The notes below the pieces were generated by a model that saw nothing but the letters and a program-made list of their open reading frames with translations, did no database searches and was not told where the DNA came from. DNA of 64,000 bases from Chryseobacterium sp. C-71 (GTDB lineage Bacteria > Bacteroidota > Bacteroidia > Flavobacteriales > Weeksellaceae). This document shows positions 50,747-60,148 of the stretch, piece after piece; position 1 is the first letter of the stretch, and every line of letters starts with the position of its first letter. The translations under genes and the position numbers were made by a program. The stretch lies in the NCBI RefSeq assembly GCF_020911865.1, contig NZ_CP087131.1, positions 2,542,001 to 2,606,000 of the forward strand. The letters run 5' to 3'.

Positions 50747-51937
50747 TTATGGATTGATTTTATAACTTGAAATTTTCCATTCTCCGTTCACGCTTTTCAG
50801 TCCAAAAGTCGCTTTTAGAGAAGTTGTTCTTCCATTTTTATCAGTCACATCATACGTTGCGTTTACACTTGCAGCGTTAGGATTTGAAGCATTTGTTGTA
50901 ATATTTTTCACACTCACATTTTTCACAGCTCCAAAACCTGAAGTAGGGTTTGAGAAAGACTCATAGCTTCCCCAGCTTGGGTTGCTTGATGAATCGAATG
51001 CCGCTTTTAGATTTTGTGAGCTTACATTATTTAAAAATTTGCTTACTGTACTTTTCGGATCAGCTGTTGGCTGTTTCGGTTGAGTCGGTGTAGTAGCGTT
51101 TGGATCTGTGACAGTACCAGTTGTTCTTGTTGGATTCGCCGGATCAATTACTGCATTCGGGTCTTGTACCACCATTGTTGAATCTGTTTTCGGAACTTCA
51201 GGAACTTTCAATGCATTAGGATTTACATCTAATCCGATTTTTGACATTTTGAAAGTCTTTGCTGTTGTTTTTACAGAAACAGTGATGTCGATTTTATTGT
51301 CGACTATTTTAGATGCCAATAAAGATGAAAATTTAAGATTAAATCCTCTGAAATTATTATCAAGCATCAGGTTTTTTGCAGTCGAAAGTTTCACACCATT
51401 GCTGAAAACCTCCAAAATCGTTTCTAAAGCTGCTCCGGTGAAAACGATGGGTCTTCCTGCGTTGTCTACCAACCTAGGAACAATTTGCATTGCTGTCGGT
51501 CCGTTTCCTGCATCTCCGGTCAACGTAGTTGCGAGATTTAAAGAGTTTGCTTTTACATCATTCGGATCGCTTTCTTTTGCGGTTTCGTCACCGAAGATAT
51601 TCATTTCTCCTAATGAAGGTGGGGCAGTGCTTGCCCACTCAATACCATTTTTTTGAGCAACATCATCTGCCATTGACAAAATTTCAGGAACTTTTTTTCC
51701 GTTAATCAATTGACCTAAAGCTTTCAGTTCATTCACATCGCCTTCAGCTTCTACACCGAAAGTTTTTAGAATATAAAGCGCTTCGTTGAACTTTATCTGC
51801 TTAATTGTGGTAAGACTCGATGCCATATCGTTGATACTCGACTGTAAAGTCTGGGTTGTAGTTGCATCTACGCTGTCTTTTTTACATGAGGTAAAAAGTA
51901 ACAGGCTGAACATGAGTAACAAAGAAAACTTTTTCAT
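50747..51937 (-). CDS. Lipoprotein with C-terminal NTF2-like domain, unknown function
   Basis: A 396-residue predicted lipoprotein with lipobox FTSC (Cys18). Residues about 25-235 are a mostly helical then beta domain (INDMASSLTTIKQIKFNEA). A Pro/Thr-rich linker (about 250-290, PNATTPTQPKQPTADPK) separates it from a C-terminal domain (about 290-396) with VSKFLNNVSSQNLKAAFDS and the ending GEWKISSYKINP. That end fits an NTF2-like or DUF4878-like fold. No catalytic site is visible. It is the first gene of a pair with apt and has a -7 promoter match upstream (51956-51963). Confidence 0.65.
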   Translation of the reverse strand: MKKFSLLLMFSLLLFTSCKKDSVDATTTQTLQSSINDMASSLTTIKQIKFNEALYILKTFGVEAEGDVNELKALGQLINGKKVPEILSMADDVAQKNGIEWASTAPPSLGEMNIFGDETAKESDPNDVKANSLNLATTLTGDAGNGPTAMQIVPRLVDNAGRPIVFTGAALETILEVFSNGVKLSTAKNLMLDNNFRGFNLKFSSLLASKIVDNKIDITVSVKTTAKTFKMSKIGLDVNPNALKVPEVPKTDSTMVVQDPNAVIDPANPTRTTGTVTDPNATTPTQPKQPTADPKSTVSKFLNNVSSQNLKAAFDSSSNPSWGSYESFSNPTSGFGAVKNVSVKNITTNASNPNAASVNATYDVTDKNGRTTSLKATFGLKSVNGEWKISSYKINP

Positions 51938-51955
51938 TTTAATTATGGTTTATGG

Positions 51956-51963
51956 CAAATTTA
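51956..51963 (-). promoter_or_regulatory. Possible -7 promoter element of the lipoprotein/apt pair
   Basis: Minus-strand TAAATTTG matches TAnnTTTG, 18 bases before the lipoprotein start. No TTG is found 19 bases further upstream. Confidence 0.4.
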
Positions 51964-51989
51964 GTAAAACCTTTATGAATACTGATTTT

Positions 51990-53006
51990 TTATTTTTTGT
52001 TTTCTTTTTCCTTTAAATCTTCTTTGAAAAAAGAACTGAAGATGGTTTGCATATTTGGAAAAGAGGCATCTTCCCAATAGTTTGTTTTATACTGACTGAT
52101 GTTTTTATTGAATTTTAATTTTTCAACATCATTATTATCACTGAAATCTAATTCTGTAGGATGGAAGTTTTTATAGACGATCACCTGATTGTAATTTGGT
52201 TCACTTTTGTGTTTAAGTTTAATGAAAGAAATCTCATTTGACTCAAGAAAATCTCTCAGTGTTTTTTGTGAACCTTTATCATAAGAATGATTCATAATTC
52301 CTTTAATATCGTAAAGTCTGTAACCAAAAAGTGCCAGCTCTTTTTCTTGAAGTGCACTTCCTGTGATTTCTATCTCATCTTTGGTATTTCCTTTCAATTC
52401 TTTTATCGTTGCTTTTTTATTTTTATATTCAGCTATGTTACCAACATTTTTCAGAGCCGGAAGATCAAGAAATGCGTTATAGTCCCAAGATCCCATTTCT
52501 TTTTTCTCATTTTTTGCATTTTCTAGTCTGAAAATTCTGTATTGCTCAATATTTGTGCTTTTCACTTTTTTGGTTTTGTTATCAAAAACATAAGTAACAA
52601 TTCCATCAACGTAGCAATTTAACTTATTGTTTAGGGTAACGTAAGCATTGAAATTTCCTTTAATTAAAACATATTTTGCGGGTTTATTGTTTTTGATAAC
52701 AACAGCCTCAATATCTTTTACTCTGTCGTTTAATTTAACCACATCTTGATCTAATTCAGTAAAAGAAAATGTTCCTAATAACAAATTATCATACACCAGT
52801 TGAAATTTTTCCTGAGATGGCGTCAATTTCTCTCGCTCTATTTTTCCGTCAATGTCAGAATAAGCAACAATGCTTCCGTCTTTTCCAAAGACAGAAACTT
52901 TTGGTAGTGGCTGGTTTGTTTTTTCAGAAATGAAAGTTGTTGTTTGTGCATTGAAAATATTGATAAACAATATTAGTAGTAAAGAGAGTAGATGAGTTTT
53001 TTTCAT
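51990..53006 (-). CDS. Exported protein with N-terminal carboxypeptidase-like regulatory domain
   Basis: A 338-residue exported protein with a signal peptide ending INIFNAQ. Residues about 20-95 read like a short CarboxypepD_reg-type beta-sandwich (NQPLPKVSVFGKDGSIVAYS, TDxxG-like SDIDGK), as found at the start of many Bacteroidota surface proteins. The remainder is Lys/Asn-rich without a known domain, and there is no TonB plug or barrel. It is not close to another gene on its strand. The 124 bases upstream hold the act operon terminator but no clear promoter. Confidence 0.65.
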   Translation of the reverse strand: MKKTHLLSLLLILFINIFNAQTTTFISEKTNQPLPKVSVFGKDGSIVAYSDIDGKIEREKLTPSQEKFQLVYDNLLLGTFSFTELDQDVVKLNDRVKDIEAVVIKNNKPAKYVLIKGNFNAYVTLNNKLNCYVDGIVTYVFDNKTKKVKSTNIEQYRIFRLENAKNEKKEMGSWDYNAFLDLPALKNVGNIAEYKNKKATIKELKGNTKDEIEITGSALQEKELALFGYRLYDIKGIMNHSYDKGSQKTLRDFLESNEISFIKLKHKSEPNYNQVIVYKNFHPTELDFSDNNDVEKLKFNKNISQYKTNYWEDASFPNMQTIFSSFFKEDLKEKENKK

Positions 53007-53071
53007 GGTTTATTATTTAAGTTTATTTATTAATAAGACATTCATTTTTATAAATGGTTGCCTTATATTAC

Positions 53072-53105
53072 AAAAAAAAGACTGATTTAAGATAAATCAG
53101 TCTTT
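53072..53105 (-). terminator. Terminator of the act operon
   Basis: AAAGACTGATTT (53077-53088) pairs perfectly with AAATCAGTCTTT (53094-53105). On the minus strand it is followed by a run of T residues, 26 bases after the actF stop. Confidence 0.88.
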
Positions 53106-53130
53106 AAAATTATTATTTTGTTACAAGTTC

Positions 53131-54462
53131 TTAGAAAGGATACTCGTAAATTTCAGATTCGTGAAGGTAAGGGTTACCCGTCGGAATTAATTTTAATTTA
53201 GCTAATGCAGACATTACTGTGAAGATAAATAATCCTACAATAAATAATACTGCACCTAAAACTAATAGAAGTACTTCAGGAGTTTTCCAGTAAGGACCAA
53301 CTGTTCCCGGCATTACCATATTAAAGTAATCTAAAAGGTGACCTAAGATTACAACTACTGCCATGATAGTTACCACTTTGTAGTTTCTCTTAATGCTTGA
53401 ACTTACCAATACCAATAGTGGTAATAAGAAGTTGATGATCAGCATTGGCAAGAAAGTAACTCCGTAGTGTTGGAATCTTCCAAAGAAGTAATTTACCTCT
53501 TCCGGTACGTTTGCATACCAATATAGCATAAACTGAGCAAACCATGTGTACGTCCAAAGCATACTTGTAGCAAAAAGGAAAACTCCTAAATCGTGCAAGT
53601 GATTGTCATTGAACTGTGGCAAGAATCCGTTTTTCTTAAGGTAAACACTTAGTAAAATAATTACTGCGATACCACTAGAAAGACAGCTAACCATAGAATA
53701 CCAGATATACATTGTAGAATACCAGTGAGGGTCAATAGACATCAACCAATCCCAAGCCCAAGCTGCAGAAGCAAACCCGAAGAATGCGATATATCCTACT
53801 GCCCATCTGTAAAGGAACTGATACTCAATCAAAGATTTTGTATCATCTACTTTTTTAGATTGTGCTTTCAGTTTCCATGCGAAGAATGAAGCTCCGATTA
53901 CGTAGATCAAAGTTCTGACAGCATAGAAAGGAATATTTAAAAATACTTTCTTTTCAAATAAGATCACATCAAAGTGTGCAGAGGTTGGATCTGTCAAATC
54001 CGGATCCATCCAATGAAAAAGGTGACCGTTGTGAGTGATATTCAGAATCATCAAGATAACTAAAATAGCACCACCCCAAGGGATGTAAGAAGCAATCGCT
54101 TCCATTACTCTTGTGATAATAATTGGCCATCCTGCATGAGCTGCGTGCTGAATACAGTAGAAGAACAATACCGCACAACTTACTCCGAAGAAAAATACTG
54201 CAACAAAATGTAATGAAGCCAAAGGCTGATTGTGAATTTGCATTGCTGCATGCTCTAAATGAGAAGCCTCATCTTGAGGACCCACCATCTCGCTTGAGTG
54301 TGTAGGAGCATCATGACCAGCAGAATGTACCGCATGCATCATGTCTTTAATTCTTTCTTCGGTGATTCCGTTATTTAGGAAAAAGCCAATTCCAAATAGA
54401 ACTAAACCTACAACAAGAAGTATGATAGAAGTTGATTTTAATTTTGGTGAAAAACTATACAT
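53131..54462 (-). CDS. actF: Alternative complex III subunit ActF (quinone-binding membrane subunit)
   Basis: A 443-residue integral membrane protein with about ten helices, homologous to NrfD/ActC. After a first helix (about 12-29) there is a His/Glu-rich loop (MMHAVHSAGHDAPTHSSEMV), then helices with SAAWAWDWLMSIDPHWYSTM and WFAQFMLYWYANVPEE, typical of ActF. It forms the membrane part of alternative complex III, which oxidises menaquinol. It is the last gene of the act operon and ends in a strong terminator. No cytochrome oxidase genes follow, unlike many Bacteroidota. Confidence 0.92.
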   Translation of the reverse strand: MYSFSPKLKSTSIILLVVGLVLFGIGFFLNNGITEERIKDMMHAVHSAGHDAPTHSSEMVGPQDEASHLEHAAMQIHNQPLASLHFVAVFFFGVSCAVLFFYCIQHAAHAGWPIIITRVMEAIASYIPWGGAILVILMILNITHNGHLFHWMDPDLTDPTSAHFDVILFEKKVFLNIPFYAVRTLIYVIGASFFAWKLKAQSKKVDDTKSLIEYQFLYRWAVGYIAFFGFASAAWAWDWLMSIDPHWYSTMYIWYSMVSCLSSGIAVIILLSVYLKKNGFLPQFNDNHLHDLGVFLFATSMLWTYTWFAQFMLYWYANVPEEVNYFFGRFQHYGVTFLPMLIINFLLPLLVLVSSSIKRNYKVVTIMAVVVILGHLLDYFNMVMPGTVGPYWKTPEVLLLVLGAVLFIVGLFIFTVMSALAKLKLIPTGNPYLHESEIYEYPF

Positions 54463-54470
54463 TTCTTTTC

Positions 54471-55148
54471 TTATTTTTTAGTTGCGGTAGAATCTGTTTT
54501 TGCTGCTGTAGCTGAAGCTGCTGCCGGTGCGCCTTTTTTGAAAGCATTCATCACGTACATTGCTACTCTCCATCTGTCGCCAGGGTTTAGCTGACCAGCG
54601 TAAGAACCCATTGCATTTCTACCGTTAGTTAATACATAATGAACAGAACCTACAGTGATTTCTCTGTCTGCATAATTTGGTACACCTGAGTATGCTCCGC
54701 TTTGAACGATTGGCCCTTGTCCGTCACCACCAGTTCCGTGGCAAGCTGAACAAGTACGATCAAATAACATTTTACCTCTTTCGATATCTTTCGCAGCATT
54801 AGCCGGATTCAAAGGAGAAGAAGTTAATGATTTTGAAGCATCATAACCTGCGTTATACTCATCCGGATTTTTTGGAAGTTTGCCTTCTTCAAAAACACCA
54901 TCTTTATTTTGAGCAACAGAACCTTCCACTGGACCAAGACCTGTAGCACCATTATTTTTAACAAATGCAGGGATCTCATTTTCATGGTCTGAATAGGCAA
55001 GCTCAGCTTTCATTAATGGATCGTAAGCTACCGGAAAGTACATGTCTGGGAAATATACCAATGGTGTATTTTCTTTCGGTCCGCAAGAATTAAGTAAAAC
55101 TGCTGTTAAACCTAAAACTGCTGTAATTTTTAGTACATTCTTTTTCAT
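54471..55148 (-). CDS. actE: Alternative complex III subunit ActE (mono-haem cytochrome c lipoprotein)
   Basis: A 225-residue lipoprotein cytochrome c. The lipobox NSC gives Cys22. One haem site CSACHG lies near residue 135 and the axial methionine is probably in RNAMGSYAGQL. It would pass electrons from the pentahaem subunit to an oxidase. The end is Ala/Lys-rich. The frame begins nine bases earlier (Met-Leu-Lys), but the ATG at 55148 (MKKNVLKI) gives a better signal peptide. The longer start would overlap actD by eight bases, the shorter one leaves one base between the genes. Confidence 0.9.
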   Translation of the reverse strand: MKKNVLKITAVLGLTAVLLNSCGPKENTPLVYFPDMYFPVAYDPLMKAELAYSDHENEIPAFVKNNGATGLGPVEGSVAQNKDGVFEEGKLPKNPDEYNAGYDASKSLTSSPLNPANAAKDIERGKMLFDRTCSACHGTGGDGQGPIVQSGAYSGVPNYADREITVGSVHYVLTNGRNAMGSYAGQLNPGDRWRVAMYVMNAFKKGAPAAASATAAKTDSTATKK

Positions 55149-55149
55149 T

Positions 55150-55671
55150 TTAAGCATCTTTAACAGTTATTTCTTCAACTCCCGTATCAACAAGCAGCTG
55201 CTTAATAGATTCTACATCTTCAGTAATAAATTCCATCATGAATTTATCATCTGTAGTTCTTGGATCTGGGTTCTGAGCCGGAGCACCAGGATACATTTTG
55301 TTTCTAACCAAGAAAGTCAAAGACATCATGTGTGCTGCACAGAATACCATTAATTCAAACATTGGAACTACGAATGCCGGCATGTTGTGTGCCCAGTCAA
55401 AAGCTGGTTTACCACCGATATTCTGAGGCCAGTCATGATTCATTACGTACCAAGTAACTGTTGCGCCAATACTCACACCATATAAAGCGTAGATAAATGC
55501 AGCATCAGAAATTCTTGTTTTCTTTAAACCTAAAGCTTTATCTAGCCCGTGAACCGGGAATGGAGTATAAACTTCGTTGATTGCGATTCCTTTATCGTTG
55601 AATGCCTTAACTCCGTTCATTAGATCGTCGTCATCAGCATAAAGTCCGTATACAATTTTAGTGGTGCTCAT
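55150..55671 (-). CDS. actD: Alternative complex III subunit ActD (DUF3341)
   Basis: A 173-residue membrane subunit. It begins KIVYGLYADDDDLMNGVKAF, typical of DUF3341, followed by two membrane helices (about 60-82 and 98-120, with FIYALYGVSIGATVTWYVMN). It is a structural part of alternative complex III. The frame is open nine codons further upstream, inside actC, but the ATG at 55671 (MSTTKIVYGL) is the family start. Its 14-base overlap with actC indicates translational coupling. Confidence 0.92.
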   Translation of the reverse strand: MSTTKIVYGLYADDDDLMNGVKAFNDKGIAINEVYTPFPVHGLDKALGLKKTRISDAAFIYALYGVSIGATVTWYVMNHDWPQNIGGKPAFDWAHNMPAFVVPMFELMVFCAAHMMSLTFLVRNKMYPGAPAQNPDPRTTDDKFMMEFITEDVESIKQLLVDTGVEEITVKDA

Positions 55672-57055
55672 CTCCTTCTTTTGCTTTATAAGTTTCACCT
55701 GAGATTTTCAAAATCGATTTTAATTCTGCCTGTGCGATTACAGGGAATGTTCTTGCGTACAATAAGAATAATACAGAGAAGAATCCGATAGTTCCTAAGT
55801 ATACACCTACGTCGATGATGGTTGGTTTAAACATCGTCCAAGATCCTGGCAAGTAATCTCTTGAAAGGTTGATAACGATGATGTCAAAACGCTCAAACCA
55901 CATCCCGATGTTGATAATCAATGCAATAATAAATGTTGCAAGAATATTTGTTCTTACTCTTTTAAACCAGAATGCAGCCGGAATAATTAAGTTACAAGAT
56001 ATCAATGCCCAGAATGCCCACCAGTAAGGTCCTGTAGCAGCACCCGGAGAAAGATAAGTAAAGTCTTCGTATCTAGAACCAGAGTACCATCCGATGAAAT
56101 ATTCAGTTGCATAAGCTACTGTTACCATACCACCTGTTAAGATGATGACGATGTTCATAATTTCAATATGATACATTGTGATGTAATCTTCAAGGTGACA
56201 AACTTTTCTAGCGATTAACAATAGTGTTTGTACCATTGCAAATCCTGAGAAGATAGCTCCTGCAACGAAGTAAGGAGGATAGATCGTAGAGTGCCATCCT
56301 TTAATTACTGACGTAGCAAAGTCAAAAGATACCGTAGTGTGTACCGAGAATACTAATGGAGTAGCCAAACCTGCCAATACCAAAGATAATTCTTCGAATC
56401 TCTGCCAGTGTTTTGCTTTACCACCCCATCCGAATGCAAGGAATGTATAAATTTTTCTTGTCCAAGGAGTTTTTGCTCTGTCTCTGATCATTGCAAAGTC
56501 AGGAATCAATCCCATAAACCAGAATACTGTTGATACTGAGAAATACGTTGAGATTGCAAATACGTCCCAAAGTAGAGGAGAGTTGAAGTTCCCCCAAAGA
56601 GAACCAAACTGGTTAGGAAGAGGGAATACCCAGTATCCTACCCAAACTCTACCCATGTGGATTACAGGAAAGATTGCCGCCTGTACAACTGCGAAGATCG
56701 TCATCGCTTCTGCAGAACGGTTTACAGACATTCTCCAACGCTGTCTAAATAATAATAATACTGCGGAGATAAGTGTTCCGGCGTGACCGATACCTACCCA
56801 CCATACGAAGTTGGTAATATCCCAACCCCAGTTAATAGTTCTGTTAAGCCCCCATGCTCCAATACCTGTCCCGATAGTGTAGGCGATACAGCCGAATCCG
56901 TAGATGAATAGAACTAAGGCTGCATATAGTGATACCCACCATAATTTTCCTGCTCTTTCTTCGATAGGTCGTGCAATATCTTCTGTGATATCGTGATAAG
57001 TTTTGTGACCAATAATCAGAGGTTCCCTTATCGGAGCTTCGTAATGTCCTGACAT
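55658..57055 (-). CDS. actC: Alternative complex III subunit ActC (NrfD family)
   Basis: A 465-residue integral membrane protein with about ten helices, of the NrfD/PsrC (polysulfide reductase membrane subunit) family. Typical stretches are NFVWWVGIGHAGTLISAVLL, GFAMVQTLLLIARKV and the helix with IGMWFERFDIIV. It binds menaquinol at the periplasmic side and passes electrons to ActB. It is 25 bases after actB and overlaps actD. Length and order match ActC of Flavobacteriia. Confidence 0.95.
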   Translation of the reverse strand: MSGHYEAPIREPLIIGHKTYHDITEDIARPIEERAGKLWWVSLYAALVLFIYGFGCIAYTIGTGIGAWGLNRTINWGWDITNFVWWVGIGHAGTLISAVLLLFRQRWRMSVNRSAEAMTIFAVVQAAIFPVIHMGRVWVGYWVFPLPNQFGSLWGNFNSPLLWDVFAISTYFSVSTVFWFMGLIPDFAMIRDRAKTPWTRKIYTFLAFGWGGKAKHWQRFEELSLVLAGLATPLVFSVHTTVSFDFATSVIKGWHSTIYPPYFVAGAIFSGFAMVQTLLLIARKVCHLEDYITMYHIEIMNIVIILTGGMVTVAYATEYFIGWYSGSRYEDFTYLSPGAATGPYWWAFWALISCNLIIPAAFWFKRVRTNILATFIIALIINIGMWFERFDIIVINLSRDYLPGSWTMFKPTIIDVGVYLGTIGFFSVLFLLYARTFPVIAQAELKSILKISGETYKAKEGDEHH

Positions 57056-57080
57056 TTTTTACCTATTTATTATTTAAACT

Positions 57081-60000
57081 TTAATTTTCTGCTCTGTTTC
57101 TTACTTTAGTGTGATAGAACACGTTTGGTTTTGTTCCTATCTCTTCAAGTAAATGATATCTTCTGTTGCTAGAATATAACTCTCTCACTTCAGATTCTTT
57201 GTCATTCATGTCTCCAAACATCAGTGATCCTGTTGAACAAGCCGAAGCACAAGCTACTGAATTTTTAAATTCATTATCTGTTACTTTTCTGTTTTCCTTC
57301 TTAGCATTTAAGATGGTTGCCTGAGTCTGTTGGATACACATTGAACATTTTTCCATTACCCCTCTTGTTCTTACAACAACATCCGGGTTAAGTACCATTC
57401 TTCCTAAATCGTTATTTTGATTAAAATCAAAACGGTCATTCAGGTTATATGTAAACCAGTTGAAACGTCTTACTTTGTACGGACAGTTGTTTGCACAATA
57501 TCTAGTACCGATACATCTGTTGTAAGCCATGTGGTTTTGACCTTGCTTACCGTGTGAAGTAGCCGCTACCGGACATACAGTTTCACAAGGAGCGTGGTTA
57601 CAGTGCTGACACATCACCGGCTGGAAGATCACATCTGGACTTTCATTTGGTTCAATCAAGATGTCGTACAATTGAGGAACATTTAAGCCTCTTTCAACAC
57701 CTTCTTTAGTCTCGATTTTTTCTTTTGCAGAATAGTAACGGTCAATTCTTAACCAATACATATCTCTAGACATTCTGATTTCTTCTTTTCCTACAACAGG
57801 AACGTTGTTTTCTGCCTGACAAGCAATGATACATGCTCCACAACCAGTACAAGAGTTCAAGTCAACTGATAGGTTGAAGTGAGGACCATCTGTATCATCA
57901 AATGCATCCCAAAGGTCAATTTTACCTGCTGGTAACGCACCGCTGATCGTATGATATTCCAATGGCTTGTTCCATCCGTGGTGTTCGTCATCAAATGCTA
58001 CATTTAAATATTCCTTTAACGGAACTTCTTTAGCAATATCATAACGCCCCATTAGAGTGTTTTGAAGCTGAATACCTGCAAATTCATGGCTTTCACCTGT
58101 TTTTTCTATTTTAACATTAGAAATAACAAGGTTAGAACCATCAAATAAAGGATAAGCATTTACCCCAGTATCTGCAGTTGCTCCTGAATCTTTTTTACCA
58201 TAACCAAGCGCAAGACCTACTGATCCGTCTGCTTGTCCCGGCTGAATAAATACAGGAACGTCTTTTATTGTTACTCCGTTTACCGTTAGATTTACAATAG
58301 AACCATCTAACTGCATTCTTGCATTTAGATCATTTTCTATACCTAAATCTTTCGCATCTTTCGGAGAAATTGTCAAGTAGTTATCCCAAGACATTCTTGT
58401 CAATGGATCCGGTAATTCCTGTAACCAAGGGTTGTTTGCCTGAGTTCCGTCACCTATTGAAGTCTTCGTATATAAAACTAATTCTAAATCTGATGCTTTA
58501 AAGTTTCCTAATTCAGCAACAGCCTGTGCAGCGTTTCCGCCAGCATAAGATAAAGTAGTTGCATTATTAGAAGCAACGATACCGTTATATAGAGCTTTGT
58601 TGAAAGAAGTTCCCCCTAAAACAGAAGCAGAATTCGCTTTTAAATAATCGTAATAGTTGTTTGCTGCGTTATTCTTTCCGTTTTTCCAAACCAATAGAGA
58701 TTCTTCAATCTGTCTTGATTTGTAAATTTTCTGGATTGTTGGCTGCATTAATGAATAAACTCCAGACTGAGGCTCAATATCACCCCAAGATTCTAGCCAG
58801 TTAGCTACAGGAATTACAGCTTTCGCTGCTTTATACATTTCATTTTTCTTGTCTGCAACAGCAATAACGTAAGGAACTTTAGCCAATGATTTTTTGAAGT
58901 CCTGTCCTTTGTGGTGAGAATAGATTGGGTCAACGTTGTTCGTGATTAAAACACCAACTTGTCCACCATTTATCCATCCTAAAAATTCGTTGAATCTTGC
59001 TTTATCAAACTCTTTTAGGAAGTTTGCTTTACCAGTGAAAGCTACTGAACCTAGTTTTTGGTTGATTAAGTGAGCTAAAACCTGAGCACCTTTAGAACCG
59101 TCAGCGAAAACTACAGCTTTGCTGCCTTTTGCTGATAATTCTTTAGCAAGCTCATTCGCTAATTTATCTGAAGAGCCACCTCCAACGATTGCGTTGTAAA
59201 CTTCAACCAAAGTTTTGTTTACAGCACTTGGCTTTAATCTGTATCTTGAATCTGCATTAGCTCCAGTTAAAGACATGTTTGATTCCACTTGAATGTGTCT
59301 CAACATGTTTGCTCCTGGCTTTCTTGCTGCAGCGTAAGAAGTTTCTAAACTTGCTGCGTTGTATTCTCCTAAAAAATCTGCCTGGAAAGCAACCACCAAT
59401 TCAGAACCTTTAAGGTCATAAACAGGCAAAGCTCTCTGTCCGAATACTTCCTGTGCAGCATCCAAAGAAGCAGCGTAAGGAATTGCATCATAAGTTACCA
59501 GTTCAGCGGTAGGATATTTAGCTTTAAATTCAGCAAATAGTTTTTTGAATGTAGGTGAAGCAAAAGAGTGAGATAATAAAACAATTCTTTTACCTGAAGC
59601 TTTCGCTTCTTCCAAACCTTTGATTACAAAGTCATCTACTTTATCAAAAGTTTCGTCTTTCCCTTCAAACTTAGGCTGCTTTACTTTATCGTTATCATAA
59701 AGAGAAAGTACACTTGCCTGAGCTCTTGCGTTAGTTTTACCTAAATCACCTGCTGCCGGGTTCGGATCAATTTTGATAGGTCTTCCTTCTCTGGTTTTTA
59801 CTAAAACACTTGCGAAATCGAAACCGTCAAAATATGTTGAAGCGTAATAATTAGGAACTCCCGGAATAATATCATGCGGTTTTACCACATAAGGAATTGT
59901 CTTGATTACCGGTGCCTCACAAGCTGCTAAAGTAACTGCTGCAGTAGAGAAACCTAATAACTTCAAGAAATCTCTTCTTGTTGTACTAGCATCACTTTTC

Positions 60001-60125
60001 TCAGCATCTCCTAAGAAATCTTCTACCGGAATTTCTTCTTGGAACTCTTTAAGAGCCAGCTTTCCGTTTAGGGAAGGGTCTTTAAGTTCGTGAATACTTC
60101 TAAATTGTATTTTGTTTGAAGCCAT
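57081..60125 (-). CDS. actB: Alternative complex III subunit ActB (TAT-variant molybdopterin-like / Fe-S protein)
   Basis: A 1014-residue fusion of a molybdopterin-oxidoreductase-like domain and a ferredoxin-like domain. A TAT-type signal (TTRRDFLKLLGFSTAAV) lies near residues 48-64 with a long N-terminal extension, the TAT-variant form. Residues about 80-740 resemble the catalytic domain but in ActB hold no molybdenum cofactor. Residues about 760-1000 carry four cysteine groups: SCTGCGACIIACQAEN, CQHCNHAPCETVCPV, CIGTRYCANNCPY and CSMCIQQ...CASACSTGS. These bind three [4Fe-4S] and one [3Fe-4S] cluster and carry electrons from ActC to ActA. Confidence 0.95.
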   Translation of the reverse strand: MASNKIQFRSIHELKDPSLNGKLALKEFQEEIPVEDFLGDAEKSDASTTRRDFLKLLGFSTAAVTLAACEAPVIKTIPYVVKPHDIIPGVPNYYASTYFDGFDFASVLVKTREGRPIKIDPNPAAGDLGKTNARAQASVLSLYDNDKVKQPKFEGKDETFDKVDDFVIKGLEEAKASGKRIVLLSHSFASPTFKKLFAEFKAKYPTAELVTYDAIPYAASLDAAQEVFGQRALPVYDLKGSELVVAFQADFLGEYNAASLETSYAAARKPGANMLRHIQVESNMSLTGANADSRYRLKPSAVNKTLVEVYNAIVGGGSSDKLANELAKELSAKGSKAVVFADGSKGAQVLAHLINQKLGSVAFTGKANFLKEFDKARFNEFLGWINGGQVGVLITNNVDPIYSHHKGQDFKKSLAKVPYVIAVADKKNEMYKAAKAVIPVANWLESWGDIEPQSGVYSLMQPTIQKIYKSRQIEESLLVWKNGKNNAANNYYDYLKANSASVLGGTSFNKALYNGIVASNNATTLSYAGGNAAQAVAELGNFKASDLELVLYTKTSIGDGTQANNPWLQELPDPLTRMSWDNYLTISPKDAKDLGIENDLNARMQLDGSIVNLTVNGVTIKDVPVFIQPGQADGSVGLALGYGKKDSGATADTGVNAYPLFDGSNLVISNVKIEKTGESHEFAGIQLQNTLMGRYDIAKEVPLKEYLNVAFDDEHHGWNKPLEYHTISGALPAGKIDLWDAFDDTDGPHFNLSVDLNSCTGCGACIIACQAENNVPVVGKEEIRMSRDMYWLRIDRYYSAKEKIETKEGVERGLNVPQLYDILIEPNESPDVIFQPVMCQHCNHAPCETVCPVAATSHGKQGQNHMAYNRCIGTRYCANNCPYKVRRFNWFTYNLNDRFDFNQNNDLGRMVLNPDVVVRTRGVMEKCSMCIQQTQATILNAKKENRKVTDNEFKNSVACASACSTGSLMFGDMNDKESEVRELYSSNRRYHLLEEIGTKPNVFYHTKVRNRAEN

Positions 60126-60148
60126 TTATACTTCTGATTTTTTAGTTA

